A stretch of DNA of 7,504 bases from contig PFTO01000024.1 in assembly GCA_002789615.1 (NCBI GenBank), forward strand, positions 1-7,504, given 5' to 3'. Position numbers and translations under genes: made by a program. Under the pieces are notes generated by a model, which saw only the letters and a list, made by a program, of their open reading frames with translations, had not been told where the DNA came from and ran no database searches. This document shows, piece by piece, positions 1 through 5,937 of this stretch (within the stretch, counting starts at the first letter, position 1; every line of letters begins with the position of its first letter). Source of the stretch: Acidobacteria bacterium CG_4_9_14_3_um_filter_49_7 (lineage in GTDB: Bacteria; Acidobacteriota; Holophagae; Thermotomaculales; Thermotomaculaceae).

Positions 1-75
1 TGGGGATTGGGGATTGGGGATTTGGAATTTGGGATTGGATCTGATATGTTCCAAATCCCCAATCCCCAATCCCCA
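1..75. repeat. 27-bp perfect inverted repeat built of GGGGATT/AATCCCC heptamers
   Basis: Bases 1-27 are the exact reverse complement of bases 49-75, leaving a 21-base loop (28-48). The left arm starts at the window edge, so the repeat may be longer. Each arm contains three GGGG/CCCC tracts spaced by ATT/AAT, so the DNA could form a cruciform, an RNA hairpin or, on either strand, G-quadruplexes (plus-strand G tracts at 2-5, 9-12, 16-19 and 31-33). It has no U-tract and is not a typical terminator. The symmetry is read directly from the sequence; any function is unknown. Confidence 0.9.
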
Positions 76-130
76 ATCCCTAATCCCTAATCCCTAATCC
101 CCAATCCCAAATCGGAAATCCAAAATCATG
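54..130. repeat. Degenerate heptamer tandem array, AATCCCY type
   Basis: Eleven consecutive 7-base units begin with AATC. Those from 54 to 109 are AATCCCC, AATCCCT or AATCCCA. The last ones (110-130) decay, and the final unit is AATCATG, whose ATG is the start codon at 128. The minus strand therefore has eight G-runs of 3-4 bases with 3-4-base spacers between 57 and 108, a strong G-quadruplex pattern. The unit CCCCAAT resembles the heptanucleotide STRR repeats described in filamentous cyanobacteria, but such arrays occur in many phyla. There is no Shine-Dalgarno-like sequence before the ATG. Confidence 0.9.
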
Positions 131-325
131 CACCTATCCCACTACCCCCGCCCCCAAAACGACACCGGCATCGGCATGCACTGGAGTGCGGGCTTCCCCG
201 CGGCCGTGGGATTGGGCGCGATCCGGGAGATGTGGCTGCCTCAACTGCGCAACATGGGGGTGAGCTGGGTCAAGATCGCCAACCATGACGGCGGCTTGGG
301 CTTTGCCGAGCTGCTCCTGGCCGAA
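128..325 (+). other. Fragment of another gene fused to gltX: N-terminus of a TIM-barrel, glycosidase-like protein
   Basis: Residues 1-66 of the hybrid frame read as a beta-alpha-beta-alpha start of a TIM barrel: strand GIGMHWS (14-20), helix around 31-43, strand VSWVKI (45-50) followed by HDGG, then a helix ending LLLAEG (62-67). From memory this HYPRP...GIGxHWS...WVKI pattern resembles N-termini of uncharacterised glycosyl-hydrolase-like proteins, notably in Chloroflexota. I cannot confirm this without a search. Codon use differs from what follows: I count 57 of 66 codons ending in G or C here, against 34 of the next 66. The upstream heptamers may belong to the same foreign piece. Confidence 0.6.
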
Positions 326-1498
326 GGAAAGGCTTACCGCTGTTTCTGTACCGACGCGGAACTGACAGCAAAACGAGAAAAGGCAGAAGCGGAAAGCAGC
401 TCTCCCCACTACGATGGCTGCTGTCTACGGCTCAGTGAGGCTGAAATTGAAGAAAAAATGTCTGTTGGCATACCCTTCACAATCCGATTCAAGGTTCCGG
501 ACAAGGACTACACCGTTTATGACATGATTCGGGGCGCGGTCCATTGGGAACCCGGCACACTGGGCGACTTCATTGTCCTCAGGTCCGATGGAATGCCGGT
601 GTACAATTTCTGTGTAGTAGTAGATGACTATCTCATGGAAATTTCCCATGTTGTAAGGGCAGAGGAACATCTCCCCAACACCCTGCGCCAGCTCATGCTC
701 TATGAGGCCTTTAACTGGAAGGCACCGAAATTCGCCCACGTCTCGTTGATTCTGGGTCAGGATCGCAGCAAACTGAGCAAGCGGCATGGCGCTACCTCGG
801 TCGGACAATTTGAAGAGGAGGGCTATCTGCCGGAAGCCATGGTCAACTACCTTGCGCTTCTGGGATGGAACGAAGGAAAAGACCGGGAAGAATACACAAT
901 TCCGGAACTCGTCAAGGCTTTCTCTTTGAAGCGCATCAATAACAGCCCTGCGGTGTTTGATATGGATAAACTCCGCTGGCTCAATGGCATTCACCTTCGC
1001 AAACTGACAGATGAACAGTTCTTGGAAGTTGGAGTACCATTTCTGATAAAGGCATTTCCCTTTCTGTCTTCCATGGTGGAGGTTCACAATCCCTGGCTAC
1101 AGGCAGCTTTAAACATGGAAAAGAATAAAATGGTTCTCCTGTCCGAACTGGGAGAGCGGTTACAATTCCTTTTTCACTACGAATTGAAGGGAAATGAGGA
1201 AATGGAGACGTTTTTTGCCGAAGAAGCCCATCTCACTGCCGGGCGATTGATGTCTGAGCGGATCCTTGCTGTGAAAGAACTGACCCCTGAAAGCTTCTGG
1301 GAAGCCGCCATGTCAATCAAAGAAGATGGATTCAAAGGGAAAGAACTCTTTCATCCCCTGCGGGCACTCCTGTCCGGGGCACTTTCCGGGCCGGAACTGG
1401 ATGTAATGGTTCCCGTGCTCCTGTCCGGAACTGAAATTTCGGAACTCATATCCATTCCGGAACGCTGCCGGAGATTCCTTGAGGTCTTTGGAAAGTGA
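128..1498 (+). CDS. gltX: Glutamyl-tRNA synthetase body with a foreign N-terminus (chimeric, probably non-functional as read)
   Basis: From residue ~67 on the 456-residue product is a clear class I glutamyl-tRNA synthetase, which charges tRNA-Glu with glutamate in the cytoplasm. Visible are GKAYRCFC (67-74), the YDG element (95-97), the VYNFCVVVDD core (158-167), HVVRAEEH (174-181), the KMSKS-type loop KLSKRHG (215-221), LALLGW (242-247) and a C-terminal anticodon-binding region to the end. What is missing is the first ~90 residues of the family: the HIGH motif (HVGGARTAL type) and the RIEDTD segment, which form half of the ATP/glutamate site. In their place are 66 unrelated residues. Total length stays close to the normal ~470, so the defect is easy to miss. 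The ATG at 128 has no ribosome binding site and lies in a repeat. The stop overlaps the start of rlmB. Identification of the body is near certain; the intact frame as a real gene is doubtful. Confidence 0.85.
   Translation: MHLSHYPRPQNDTGIGMHWSAGFPAAVGLGAIREMWLPQLRNMGVSWVKIANHDGGLGFAELLLAEGKAYRCFCTDAELTAKREKAEAESSSPHYDGCCLRLSEAEIEEKMSVGIPFTIRFKVPDKDYTVYDMIRGAVHWEPGTLGDFIVLRSDGMPVYNFCVVVDDYLMEISHVVRAEEHLPNTLRQLMLYEAFNWKAPKFAHVSLILGQDRSKLSKRHGATSVGQFEEEGYLPEAMVNYLALLGWNEGKDREEYTIPELVKAFSLKRINNSPAVFDMDKLRWLNGIHLRKLTDEQFLEVGVPFLIKAFPFLSSMVEVHNPWLQAALNMEKNKMVLLSELGERLQFLFHYELKGNEEMETFFAEEAHLTAGRLMSERILAVKELTPESFWEAAMSIKEDGFKGKELFHPLRALLSGALSGPELDVMVPVLLSGTEISELISIPERCRRFLEVFGK
1481..1484 (+). promoter_or_regulatory. 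Ribosome binding site of rlmB inside the end of gltX
   Basis: GAGG lies 10 bases before the GTG start at 1495, within the last gltX codons. With the GTGA stop/start overlap this points to translational coupling of rlmB to gltX and settles GTG as the start. Confidence 0.6.
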
Positions 1499-2205
1499 TC
1501 ATCTACGGTATCAACCCGGTCCGGGAAAGCCTGGTATCGAACCGAATACAAATAAGCGCCATCTATTTCAGTACAGATAAACTGGGATTTGAATCAAAGG
1601 GCTTACCGGTTTTCCGAAAGAGCCGCGATTTTATCGGGAAGCTGACCGGCACATCGTCCCATCAGGGGATAGCGGCTGAGATTGGCGAATTCCCCTACGA
1701 AAGTGAAAGGTCCATTCTGGCCCTGTCGAAACCGCAGGTAAACCTCGTGATGCTGGACCGGGTCAACGATCCCCACAACCTTGGCGCAGTCATCCGGGTC
1801 TGTGACGGTGCCGGCATAGATGCTGTAATCATCGGAGAAAAGTTTGGAACCGGCGTAACTTCTACGGTTTTCAAAACCTCGGCAGGAGCAGCAGCCCATG
1901 TGCCCATCGTTCGGTCCCAATCCCTGGCCGGAATTACGGAACAATTGTTGAAAGCGGATTTTACCGTGTTTTCCGTGGAAAACGGAATGGAAGCCATTTC
2001 GCTGAGTGATGCAAATGCACACCTCTCCACTCGTAACCTTTTTATATTTGGTAGCGAGGGCGAAGGGATTTCCCGTTCACTCTTACGAAAAAGCCATCAC
2101 ATTGTCACCCTTCCCATGCGAGGCCACGTAAACTCACTGAATCTGTCCACATCTGTTGCTGCCTCCCTTTACAGTCTTTTCAACGAGAAGACTGTAAAGG
2201 AGTAG
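1495..2205 (+). CDS. rlmB: 23S rRNA (guanosine-2'-O)-methyltransferase, RlmB/TrmH (SpoU) family
   Basis: The 236-residue protein has the usual length and two-domain layout of RlmB, which methylates the 2'-O of a guanosine (G2251 in E. coli numbering) in the peptidyl-transferase loop of 23S rRNA using S-adenosylmethionine. Residues 1-65 form the substrate-binding domain, with YGINPVRE (4-11) and SHQGIAAEI (55-63). The SPOUT trefoil-knot domain follows: motif 1 NDPHNLGAVIR (91-101, conserved N95 and R101), motif 2 FGSEGEGIS (185-193) and motif 3 LPMRGHVNSLNLSTSVA (206-222, with N213 and N216). All key residues are present. The start is GTG, overlapping the gltX stop by four bases. The stop codon sits inside a GGAGTW hexamer array. 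A related SpoU enzyme with another rRNA or tRNA target is possible but less likely given the HQGIAA signature. Confidence 0.93.
   Translation: MIIYGINPVRESLVSNRIQISAIYFSTDKLGFESKGLPVFRKSRDFIGKLTGTSSHQGIAAEIGEFPYESERSILALSKPQVNLVMLDRVNDPHNLGAVIRVCDGAGIDAVIIGEKFGTGVTSTVFKTSAGAAAHVPIVRSQSLAGITEQLLKADFTVFSVENGMEAISLSDANAHLSTRNLFIFGSEGEGISRSLLRKSHHIVTLPMRGHVNSLNLSTSVAASLYSLFNEKTVKE
2164..2202 (+). other. Stem-loop across the last codons of rlmB
   Basis: Bases 2166-2178 are perfectly complementary to 2188-2200 (13 bp). The stem can extend inward by a U-G and a U-A pair, leaving a 5-base loop (2181-2185). It ends just before the TAG stop at 2203-2205. No T-tract follows, so it is not a classic intrinsic terminator; it could stabilise the 3' end of the transcript. 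Confidence 0.65.
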
Positions 2206-2228
2206 GGGTTGGAGTTGGAGTAGGAATC
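2199..2228. repeat. Degenerate hexamer array, GGAGTW type, over the rlmB stop
   Basis: Five successive 6-base units start with GG (GGAGTA, GGGGTT, GGAGTT, GGAGTA, GGAATC). The rlmB stop TAG is formed by the first and second units. Confidence 0.75.
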
Positions 2229-2249
2229 AGAAAAGGCAGGGAATTGGAA

Positions 2250-2266
2250 GCGGACCGATTGTCCGC
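2250..2266. repeat. Short perfect hairpin GCGGAC/GTCCGC
   Basis: Bases 2250-2255 pair with 2261-2266 around a 5-base loop. It lies between two copies of the terminator arm, directly before a GTGGATA heptamer array. No T-tract follows. Confidence 0.5.
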
Positions 2267-2301
2267 GTGGATGGTGGATAGTGAACAGTGGATAGTGCGG
2301 A
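2267..2301. repeat. Degenerate heptamer array, GTGGATA type
   Basis: Five 7-base units in register start with GTG: GTGGATG, GTGGATA, GTGAACA, GTGGATA, GTGCGGA. The array ends five bases before the terminator stem. Its unit sequence is unrelated to the other arrays in the window. Confidence 0.8.
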
Positions 2302-2305
2302 ATGA

Positions 2306-2337
2306 AAAAGGCAGGGAAAATAAATTCCCTGCCTTTT
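2306..2337. terminator. Bidirectional intrinsic terminator between rlmB and the S41 peptidase gene
   Basis: A perfect 13-bp stem (2306-2318 with 2325-2337) closes a 6-base loop. The stem has a GC-rich core (GGCAGGG/CCCTGCC) flanked by A-runs and T-runs, so a U-tract ends the hairpin on either strand. It sits between two convergent genes and can stop transcription from both. A second copy of the left arm lies at 2231-2243. Confidence 0.88.
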
Positions 2338-2352
2338 CTGTATCTTATCTGG

Positions 2353-2370
2353 ACTTAAACTCAAACTTAA
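2353..2370. repeat. Short hexamer array, ACTYAA type
   Basis: Three 6-base units in register (ACTTAA, ACTCAA, ACTTAA) lie between the terminator and the stop codon of the S41 gene. Confidence 0.6.
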
Positions 2371-2378
2371 CCTTGTCT

Positions 2379-5300
2379 CTACTTGTCCAATTCCGAGAGC
2401 ATAACTTCCACAGCGGTTTCCAGCTGCTGGTCCCGTCCGGTGCTGACAAGGGCAGGTTCGTTCATCACCTTGATGTCCGGTTCCAGCTGGTCACCTTCAA
2501 GGGGTTTGCCTGCGTTGCTGTCCACTGCCATGTTAGGAATACCGTACACAAGAGATCTATCTTGCAGCCTCTCCCACCACACAAAAGTGCAGGTACCGGC
2601 GACCGGCATACCGACGATCTTACCCAACTTCAATTCGTGATAGGCCCATGGGAAGCAGTGGGCATCGGAATAGTTTCCTTCCGAAGCAATCACAACAGAG
2701 GGCCTTGTCCATTTGTCATGGGATTCCTGACCGACAACACCCTGTCGCGGCGGCTTGAAACTCATGTACTTTTTCCCGTTCAGGAATGTGACAAGGTCAT
2801 CCACAAGATCGCCCCCGCCATTGAAGCGGGTATCCACAACAAGTGCTTCTTTGTCTGACATGCGCCCCAGCGCTTCGCTGTAGAGTTCCCGATAACTGCT
2901 GTCGCTCATGCTGCGAATGTGCACGTAACCGAGGCGGCCTTTGGAGAGACGATCCACTTCCTCCCGGTTTCGTTTCACCCAGCGCAGGTACAGTTGTTGG
3001 GCCATTTCCCCCCGTGATTCCGGTTTTATCGTTTCATTCCACCGCTTCTTGCCTGCCGGGTCAAACAGGGACAACAACACCTTCTCTCCCGCTTTTCGGT
3101 TTAAGAGCTGGTTCACTTTGATGGAGGGGGAGAGCAATACACCGTTGATTTTTTCAATCACGATGCCGGGGGCAATGCGGGTGTCTGCCCTGTCCAGAGG
3201 ACTTTTTTCGAGTATTTCTTCTACTTTCAAGCCGTTCCCGGTGTACTTGTTGTCAAACAGGAGGCCCAGCGATGCGGTCTGATCTCCTTTGGGATCCATG
3301 GCGTAAAAGCTGCAGCCGGTGTGGGACGCGTTGAGTTCTCCCAGCAGCTCACTGAGCATTTCAGCGAAATCATGATTGTTGTTGATGCCGCGAAGGTAGG
3401 CCCGGTACTCTTTCCCAAGCGCTTCCCACCGGTTATTTTTCAAAGGAGCTTCACGGTAGAGACGCTTTTGAATCTCACGCCACACATGGTCAAACATGGC
3501 CGTGCGTTCCGCCTGCCTGTCCAACACCATTTCTCCCTTGGGTGAAATGGTTTTTGTCTTGCCGGACTTAATGTCTACGCGGGTGATTTTCCCCGAGGCC
3601 AGTACAAACACATACTTTCCTTCGGGTCCCAATTTCAAGTCTCCGCCTGTCCGGCTTCCAAGGTGAGTCAGAACCTTGGTCTTGTGTTCCCGCAGGTCTG
3701 TTACCCAGAGTTCATATTTTTTCTCGAATTTCGCCATAAAAATCAGCTTTTCGGCATCGGGCGTGACAACGGCGCCAGAGAGGAAAGCCGATTGCTCGGT
3801 TAACCGGACTTTTCTGTCCGCTAAACCTTCAAAATCGATCAAAATTGGCTTAATTTCCTTCTTTTTCTCTTCTTTTTTGGCCTTATTATCGTCTTTTTCT
3901 TTCTTTTCTGCCTTTTTTGCCTCTTTTTCTGCTTCTTTTACCAATTCCATCTCTTCTTTTGTGAGCTTGAACCGGTCGTAAGCCTTTTTCGTGGCAAAAA
4001 GCGCGTACACATCCATCTGGCTCTTGCCGGTGCTGGCCAGAGAATGGAGCCCGGCCCGGTTGGAAAACCACAGCATCATGCTGCCCTTGGCCATCCATGA
4101 CGGGGCCGCGTCTTCAAATCCGCTGTTGGTAAGGTTTATCGGAGCCTTCCCCCCATCGGCTGGAACCAGTCCCATCTCTGAGCTGTAATACGTGGTGTTC
4201 TGAAACTGGACCAGTAGCCATTTCCCGTCCGGTGACCAGTCATACCACTGGTCACCATCGGTATAGGAAAAATTGAATTGGCCGGGGAGCACTGTCCGTA
4301 CCTTTCCGGACACCATGTTCAACACCTTCAACACTGTTCTTTCCTGGATGAATGCCACTTCTTTTCCATCGGGAGAAAATCGGGGCATGGATGTGTCTTC
4401 CGGTGTTTCCAGAACCGGAGTCTCATCAAAAAGTGTTGCATTGAAAAAATATTTCTCATCCGGTTGCCGGAGTTTGCTCTGATAAATATTGACACTCCCA
4501 TTTCGTTCAGATGAGTAGAGAATCGTCTTGCCGTCCGGGCTGAAACTGACATCCTTTTCTGCTCCGGGTGTCCGGGTGATCTGGCGGGTCGTTCCACCTT
4601 CCACCGAGACAGCGAACACATCACCCCGGAACACAATGGCAATTTCTTTTCCGTTTGAGGAGACGGCAAAATCAGTGGCTTCCCCCACGTCCAAGAGCTC
4701 ATTTCCGGTCCCTGCCGGGTCCTCCTGAATCCGAATCGCGACTTTTTTCGCGGCTTCTCCGGGATTCATTGAATAGATTTCGCCCTTAAAACCGAAGCAG
4801 AGAATTCCGGCGTCCGTCTTCGTTAAAAATCGAACCGGGTCACCTTCAAAGTTTGTCAATTGCTTCGGTTTGGCGGATTCATCCAGGGGCATGCTGTACA
4901 CATTGAACGTGCCGCTTTTTTCACTGAGAAAATAGACAGTCTTTTCATCTCCCGACAGCATCGGGTCACGGTCTTCTCCCGGAAAAGTTGTCAGACGCTT
5001 GAAGCTGTTTTTTGTGAGGTCGGCAACCCAGAGGTCGTGGGCAACGGAAGAAATATGATGTTTTCGCCACTGGTCTTCAATCCCGGTCTTATCCTGGTAA
5101 ATAATACGGTTTCCATCCTGGAAAAACCGGGTTTTTTCTGCGGGAGTTGTCAAAAGCTGCCGCGGTGTACCGCCGGTGACGGATACCTGGTACAGTTCGG
5201 ACAATGCCCGGGTGGGAAACAGACGGGAATCCGGGGCATCCACCCGGGAAGAGTTGAAAATAACCGCCTTCCCGTCCGGTGTAAAATCAGACGGGAAATC

Positions 5301-5639
5301 CCCGGAAGAATGATAGGTTAACCGGGTAGCAGAACCACCCTCGGACGGCATTACAAAAACATCGTAGTTTCCGTGCCGGTCTGACGCGAAGGCAATCTGC
5401 TTCCCGTCATGGGACCAGACCGGCATGAAATCGTGGCTGGCATCCAGTGTCAATGGGACCGCAGTACCGCCTGCAGCGTTGACCCGGTAGAGATTCCCTC
5501 GAAAACTGAACACAATCGCCGTACCATCCGGTGAAATTGCCGGATACCGCATCCAGGTTGGTGACTCTGCGGCAATACCCGGCCGTGCCATACACAGCAA
5601 TACAATGACAAAGGCAAAAAACAGGATTGATTTCTTCAT
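2379..5639 (-). CDS. Secreted Tricorn-like S41 serine peptidase (TolB-type propeller, PDZ, S41 core)
   Basis: This 1086-residue protein has the size and domain order of Tricorn proteases, which cleave peptides processively. A Sec signal peptide (MKK, hydrophobic 5-17, probable cleavage after IAA at 22-24) places it in the periplasm or outside, unlike cytosolic archaeal Tricorn. Residues ~28-300 and ~315-530 hold repeated SPDGK/PDG blades of PD40/TolB-like propellers, including WRKHHISSVAHDLW (191-204). A Lys/Glu-rich, likely helical linker spans 561-598, followed by further propeller-like blades to ~700. Then come the C1 helical region with the Ser-His pair (S772, H773), a PDZ-like domain (~790-870) and the S41 core: VVDTRFNGGGDL (934-945), nucleophile S991 followed by D992, and probable catalytic E1048 in LEGDQLEPD. 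The catalytic set is complete. It stands alone on its strand, with its own promoter and terminator. The substrate is unknown. Confidence 0.93.
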   Translation of the reverse strand: MKKSILFFAFVIVLLCMARPGIAAESPTWMRYPAISPDGTAIVFSFRGNLYRVNAAGGTAVPLTLDASHDFMPVWSHDGKQIAFASDRHGNYDVFVMPSEGGSATRLTYHSSGDFPSDFTPDGKAVIFNSSRVDAPDSRLFPTRALSELYQVSVTGGTPRQLLTTPAEKTRFFQDGNRIIYQDKTGIEDQWRKHHISSVAHDLWVADLTKNSFKRLTTFPGEDRDPMLSGDEKTVYFLSEKSGTFNVYSMPLDESAKPKQLTNFEGDPVRFLTKTDAGILCFGFKGEIYSMNPGEAAKKVAIRIQEDPAGTGNELLDVGEATDFAVSSNGKEIAIVFRGDVFAVSVEGGTTRQITRTPGAEKDVSFSPDGKTILYSSERNGSVNIYQSKLRQPDEKYFFNATLFDETPVLETPEDTSMPRFSPDGKEVAFIQERTVLKVLNMVSGKVRTVLPGQFNFSYTDGDQWYDWSPDGKWLLVQFQNTTYYSSEMGLVPADGGKAPINLTNSGFEDAAPSWMAKGSMMLWFSNRAGLHSLASTGKSQMDVYALFATKKAYDRFKLTKEEMELVKEAEKEAKKAEKKEKDDNKAKKEEKKKEIKPILIDFEGLADRKVRLTEQSAFLSGAVVTPDAEKLIFMAKFEKKYELWVTDLREHKTKVLTHLGSRTGGDLKLGPEGKYVFVLASGKITRVDIKSGKTKTISPKGEMVLDRQAERTAMFDHVWREIQKRLYREAPLKNNRWEALGKEYRAYLRGINNNHDFAEMLSELLGELNASHTGCSFYAMDPKGDQTASLGLLFDNKYTGNGLKVEEILEKSPLDRADTRIAPGIVIEKINGVLLSPSIKVNQLLNRKAGEKVLLSLFDPAGKKRWNETIKPESRGEMAQQLYLRWVKRNREEVDRLSKGRLGYVHIRSMSDSSYRELYSEALGRMSDKEALVVDTRFNGGGDLVDDLVTFLNGKKYMSFKPPRQGVVGQESHDKWTRPSVVIASEGNYSDAHCFPWAYHELKLGKIVGMPVAGTCTFVWWERLQDRSLVYGIPNMAVDSNAGKPLEGDQLEPDIKVMNEPALVSTGRDQQLETAVEVMLSELDK

Positions 5640-5642
5640 GAA

Positions 5643-5648
5643 CCCTCC
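5643..5648 (-). promoter_or_regulatory. Ribosome binding site of the S41 peptidase gene
   Basis: On the minus strand GGAGGG stands three bases before the ATG at 5639. The spacing is short but the match is strong, and the MKK signal-peptide start supports this ATG. Confidence 0.7.
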
Positions 5649-5676
5649 GTTCCCTCATTTTTTTACATAACAGCCC

Positions 5677-5705
5677 ATTGTACGAAAAAATCTCCGGAAT
5701 GTTAA
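5677..5705 (-). promoter_or_regulatory. Sigma70-type promoter of the S41 peptidase gene
   Basis: Read on the minus strand, TTAACA (5705-5700; 5 of 6 to TTGACA) is followed after exactly 17 bases by TACAAT (5682-5677; 5 of 6 to TATAAT). A start near 5670 would give a leader of about 30 bases to the ATG. Predicted from consensus only. Confidence 0.65.
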
Positions 5706-5722
5706 GAGCTGAAAAAGAAGTG

Positions 5723-5769
5723 GTCAGTGTTCTGACTGAAAAGGATTAGTCAGAGCCAGTCTCTCTGAC
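5723..5769. promoter_or_regulatory. Two adjacent inverted repeats sharing GTCAG/CTGAC, upstream of the S41 promoter
   Basis: GTCAG (5723-5727) faces CTGAC (5732-5736) across 4 bases. GTCAGAG (5749-5755) faces CTCTGAC (5763-5769) across 7 bases. Four copies of the same pentamer in 47 bases, ending ~18 bases upstream of the predicted -35, suggest operator sites or a tandem hairpin. No regulator gene is visible in the window. Confidence 0.45.
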
Positions 5770-5795
5770 CCTATCCCTTTGTTTCCCCGTCTTTC

Positions 5796-5830
5796 TTCAC
5801 CCTTCACTCATCACCCATCACTCATCACGG
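5796..5830. repeat. Degenerate heptamer array, WTCACYC type
   Basis: Five 7-base units in register: TTCACCC, TTCACTC, ATCACCC, ATCACTC, ATCACGG. They lie in the middle of the divergent gap between the peptidase and radical SAM genes. Confidence 0.8.
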
Positions 5831-5859
5831 GCCGCGAAGTGGTTTTCCCTAACAAAAAT

Positions 5860-5888
5860 TTGCTTTAACCCTCAAATTAGAATAACAT
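5860..5888 (+). promoter_or_regulatory. Possible promoter of the radical SAM gene
   Basis: The stretch is AT-rich. TTGCTT (5860-5865) and TAACAT (5883-5888) are 17 bases apart but match consensus weakly. TAGAAT (5878-5883) is a better -10 (5 of 6) but lacks a good -35. A promoter is expected here because the upstream gene diverges; the exact boxes are uncertain. Confidence 0.25.
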
Positions 5889-5895
5889 TTGTCTC

Positions 5896-5922
5896 TTCGG
5901 ATGCTACTGGAAGCATCCCGAA
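5896..5922 (+). other. Leader hairpin before the radical SAM gene
   Basis: TTCGGATGCT (5896-5905) pairs with 5912-5922 as a 10-bp stem with one bulged C (5919) and a 6-base loop. It ends seven bases before the GGAG ribosome binding site (5929-5932), which is five bases from the ATG. No T-tract follows on either strand, so it is more likely a mRNA leader structure than a terminator. Confidence 0.5.
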
Positions 5923-5937
5923 AACACTGGAGTAAAC

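Noticed and set aside
54..126. Telomere-like or CRISPR-like reading of the CCCTAAT/CCCCAAT repeats
   Set aside because: The unit is 7 bases, degenerate and internal to a contig beside bacterial genes. It is not the 6-base eukaryotic telomere repeat, and there are no 25-40-base repeats with spacers.
425..1087. 220-residue minus-strand open frame
   Set aside because: It is antisense to the GltX body; the plus strand carries the conserved family motifs throughout.
2244..2858. 204-residue plus-strand open frame
   Set aside because: Most of it lies antisense to the S41 gene, whose motifs are unambiguous there. Its first part translates the intergenic repeats and terminator, and the product has no recognisable domain.
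4860..5321. 153-residue plus-strand open frame
   Set aside because: It is antisense to the propeller region of the peptidase, has no ribosome binding site or motif, and is explained by the codon use of the real gene.
2379..5639. Frameshift or truncation in the S41 gene
   Set aside because: Signal peptide, propellers, Ser-His pair, PDZ, nucleophile and final Glu all occur in order in one frame of typical length.
5899..5918. Intrinsic terminator for upstream transcription
   Set aside because: The stem is good but no T-tract follows on either strand, and it sits in the leader of the radical SAM gene.
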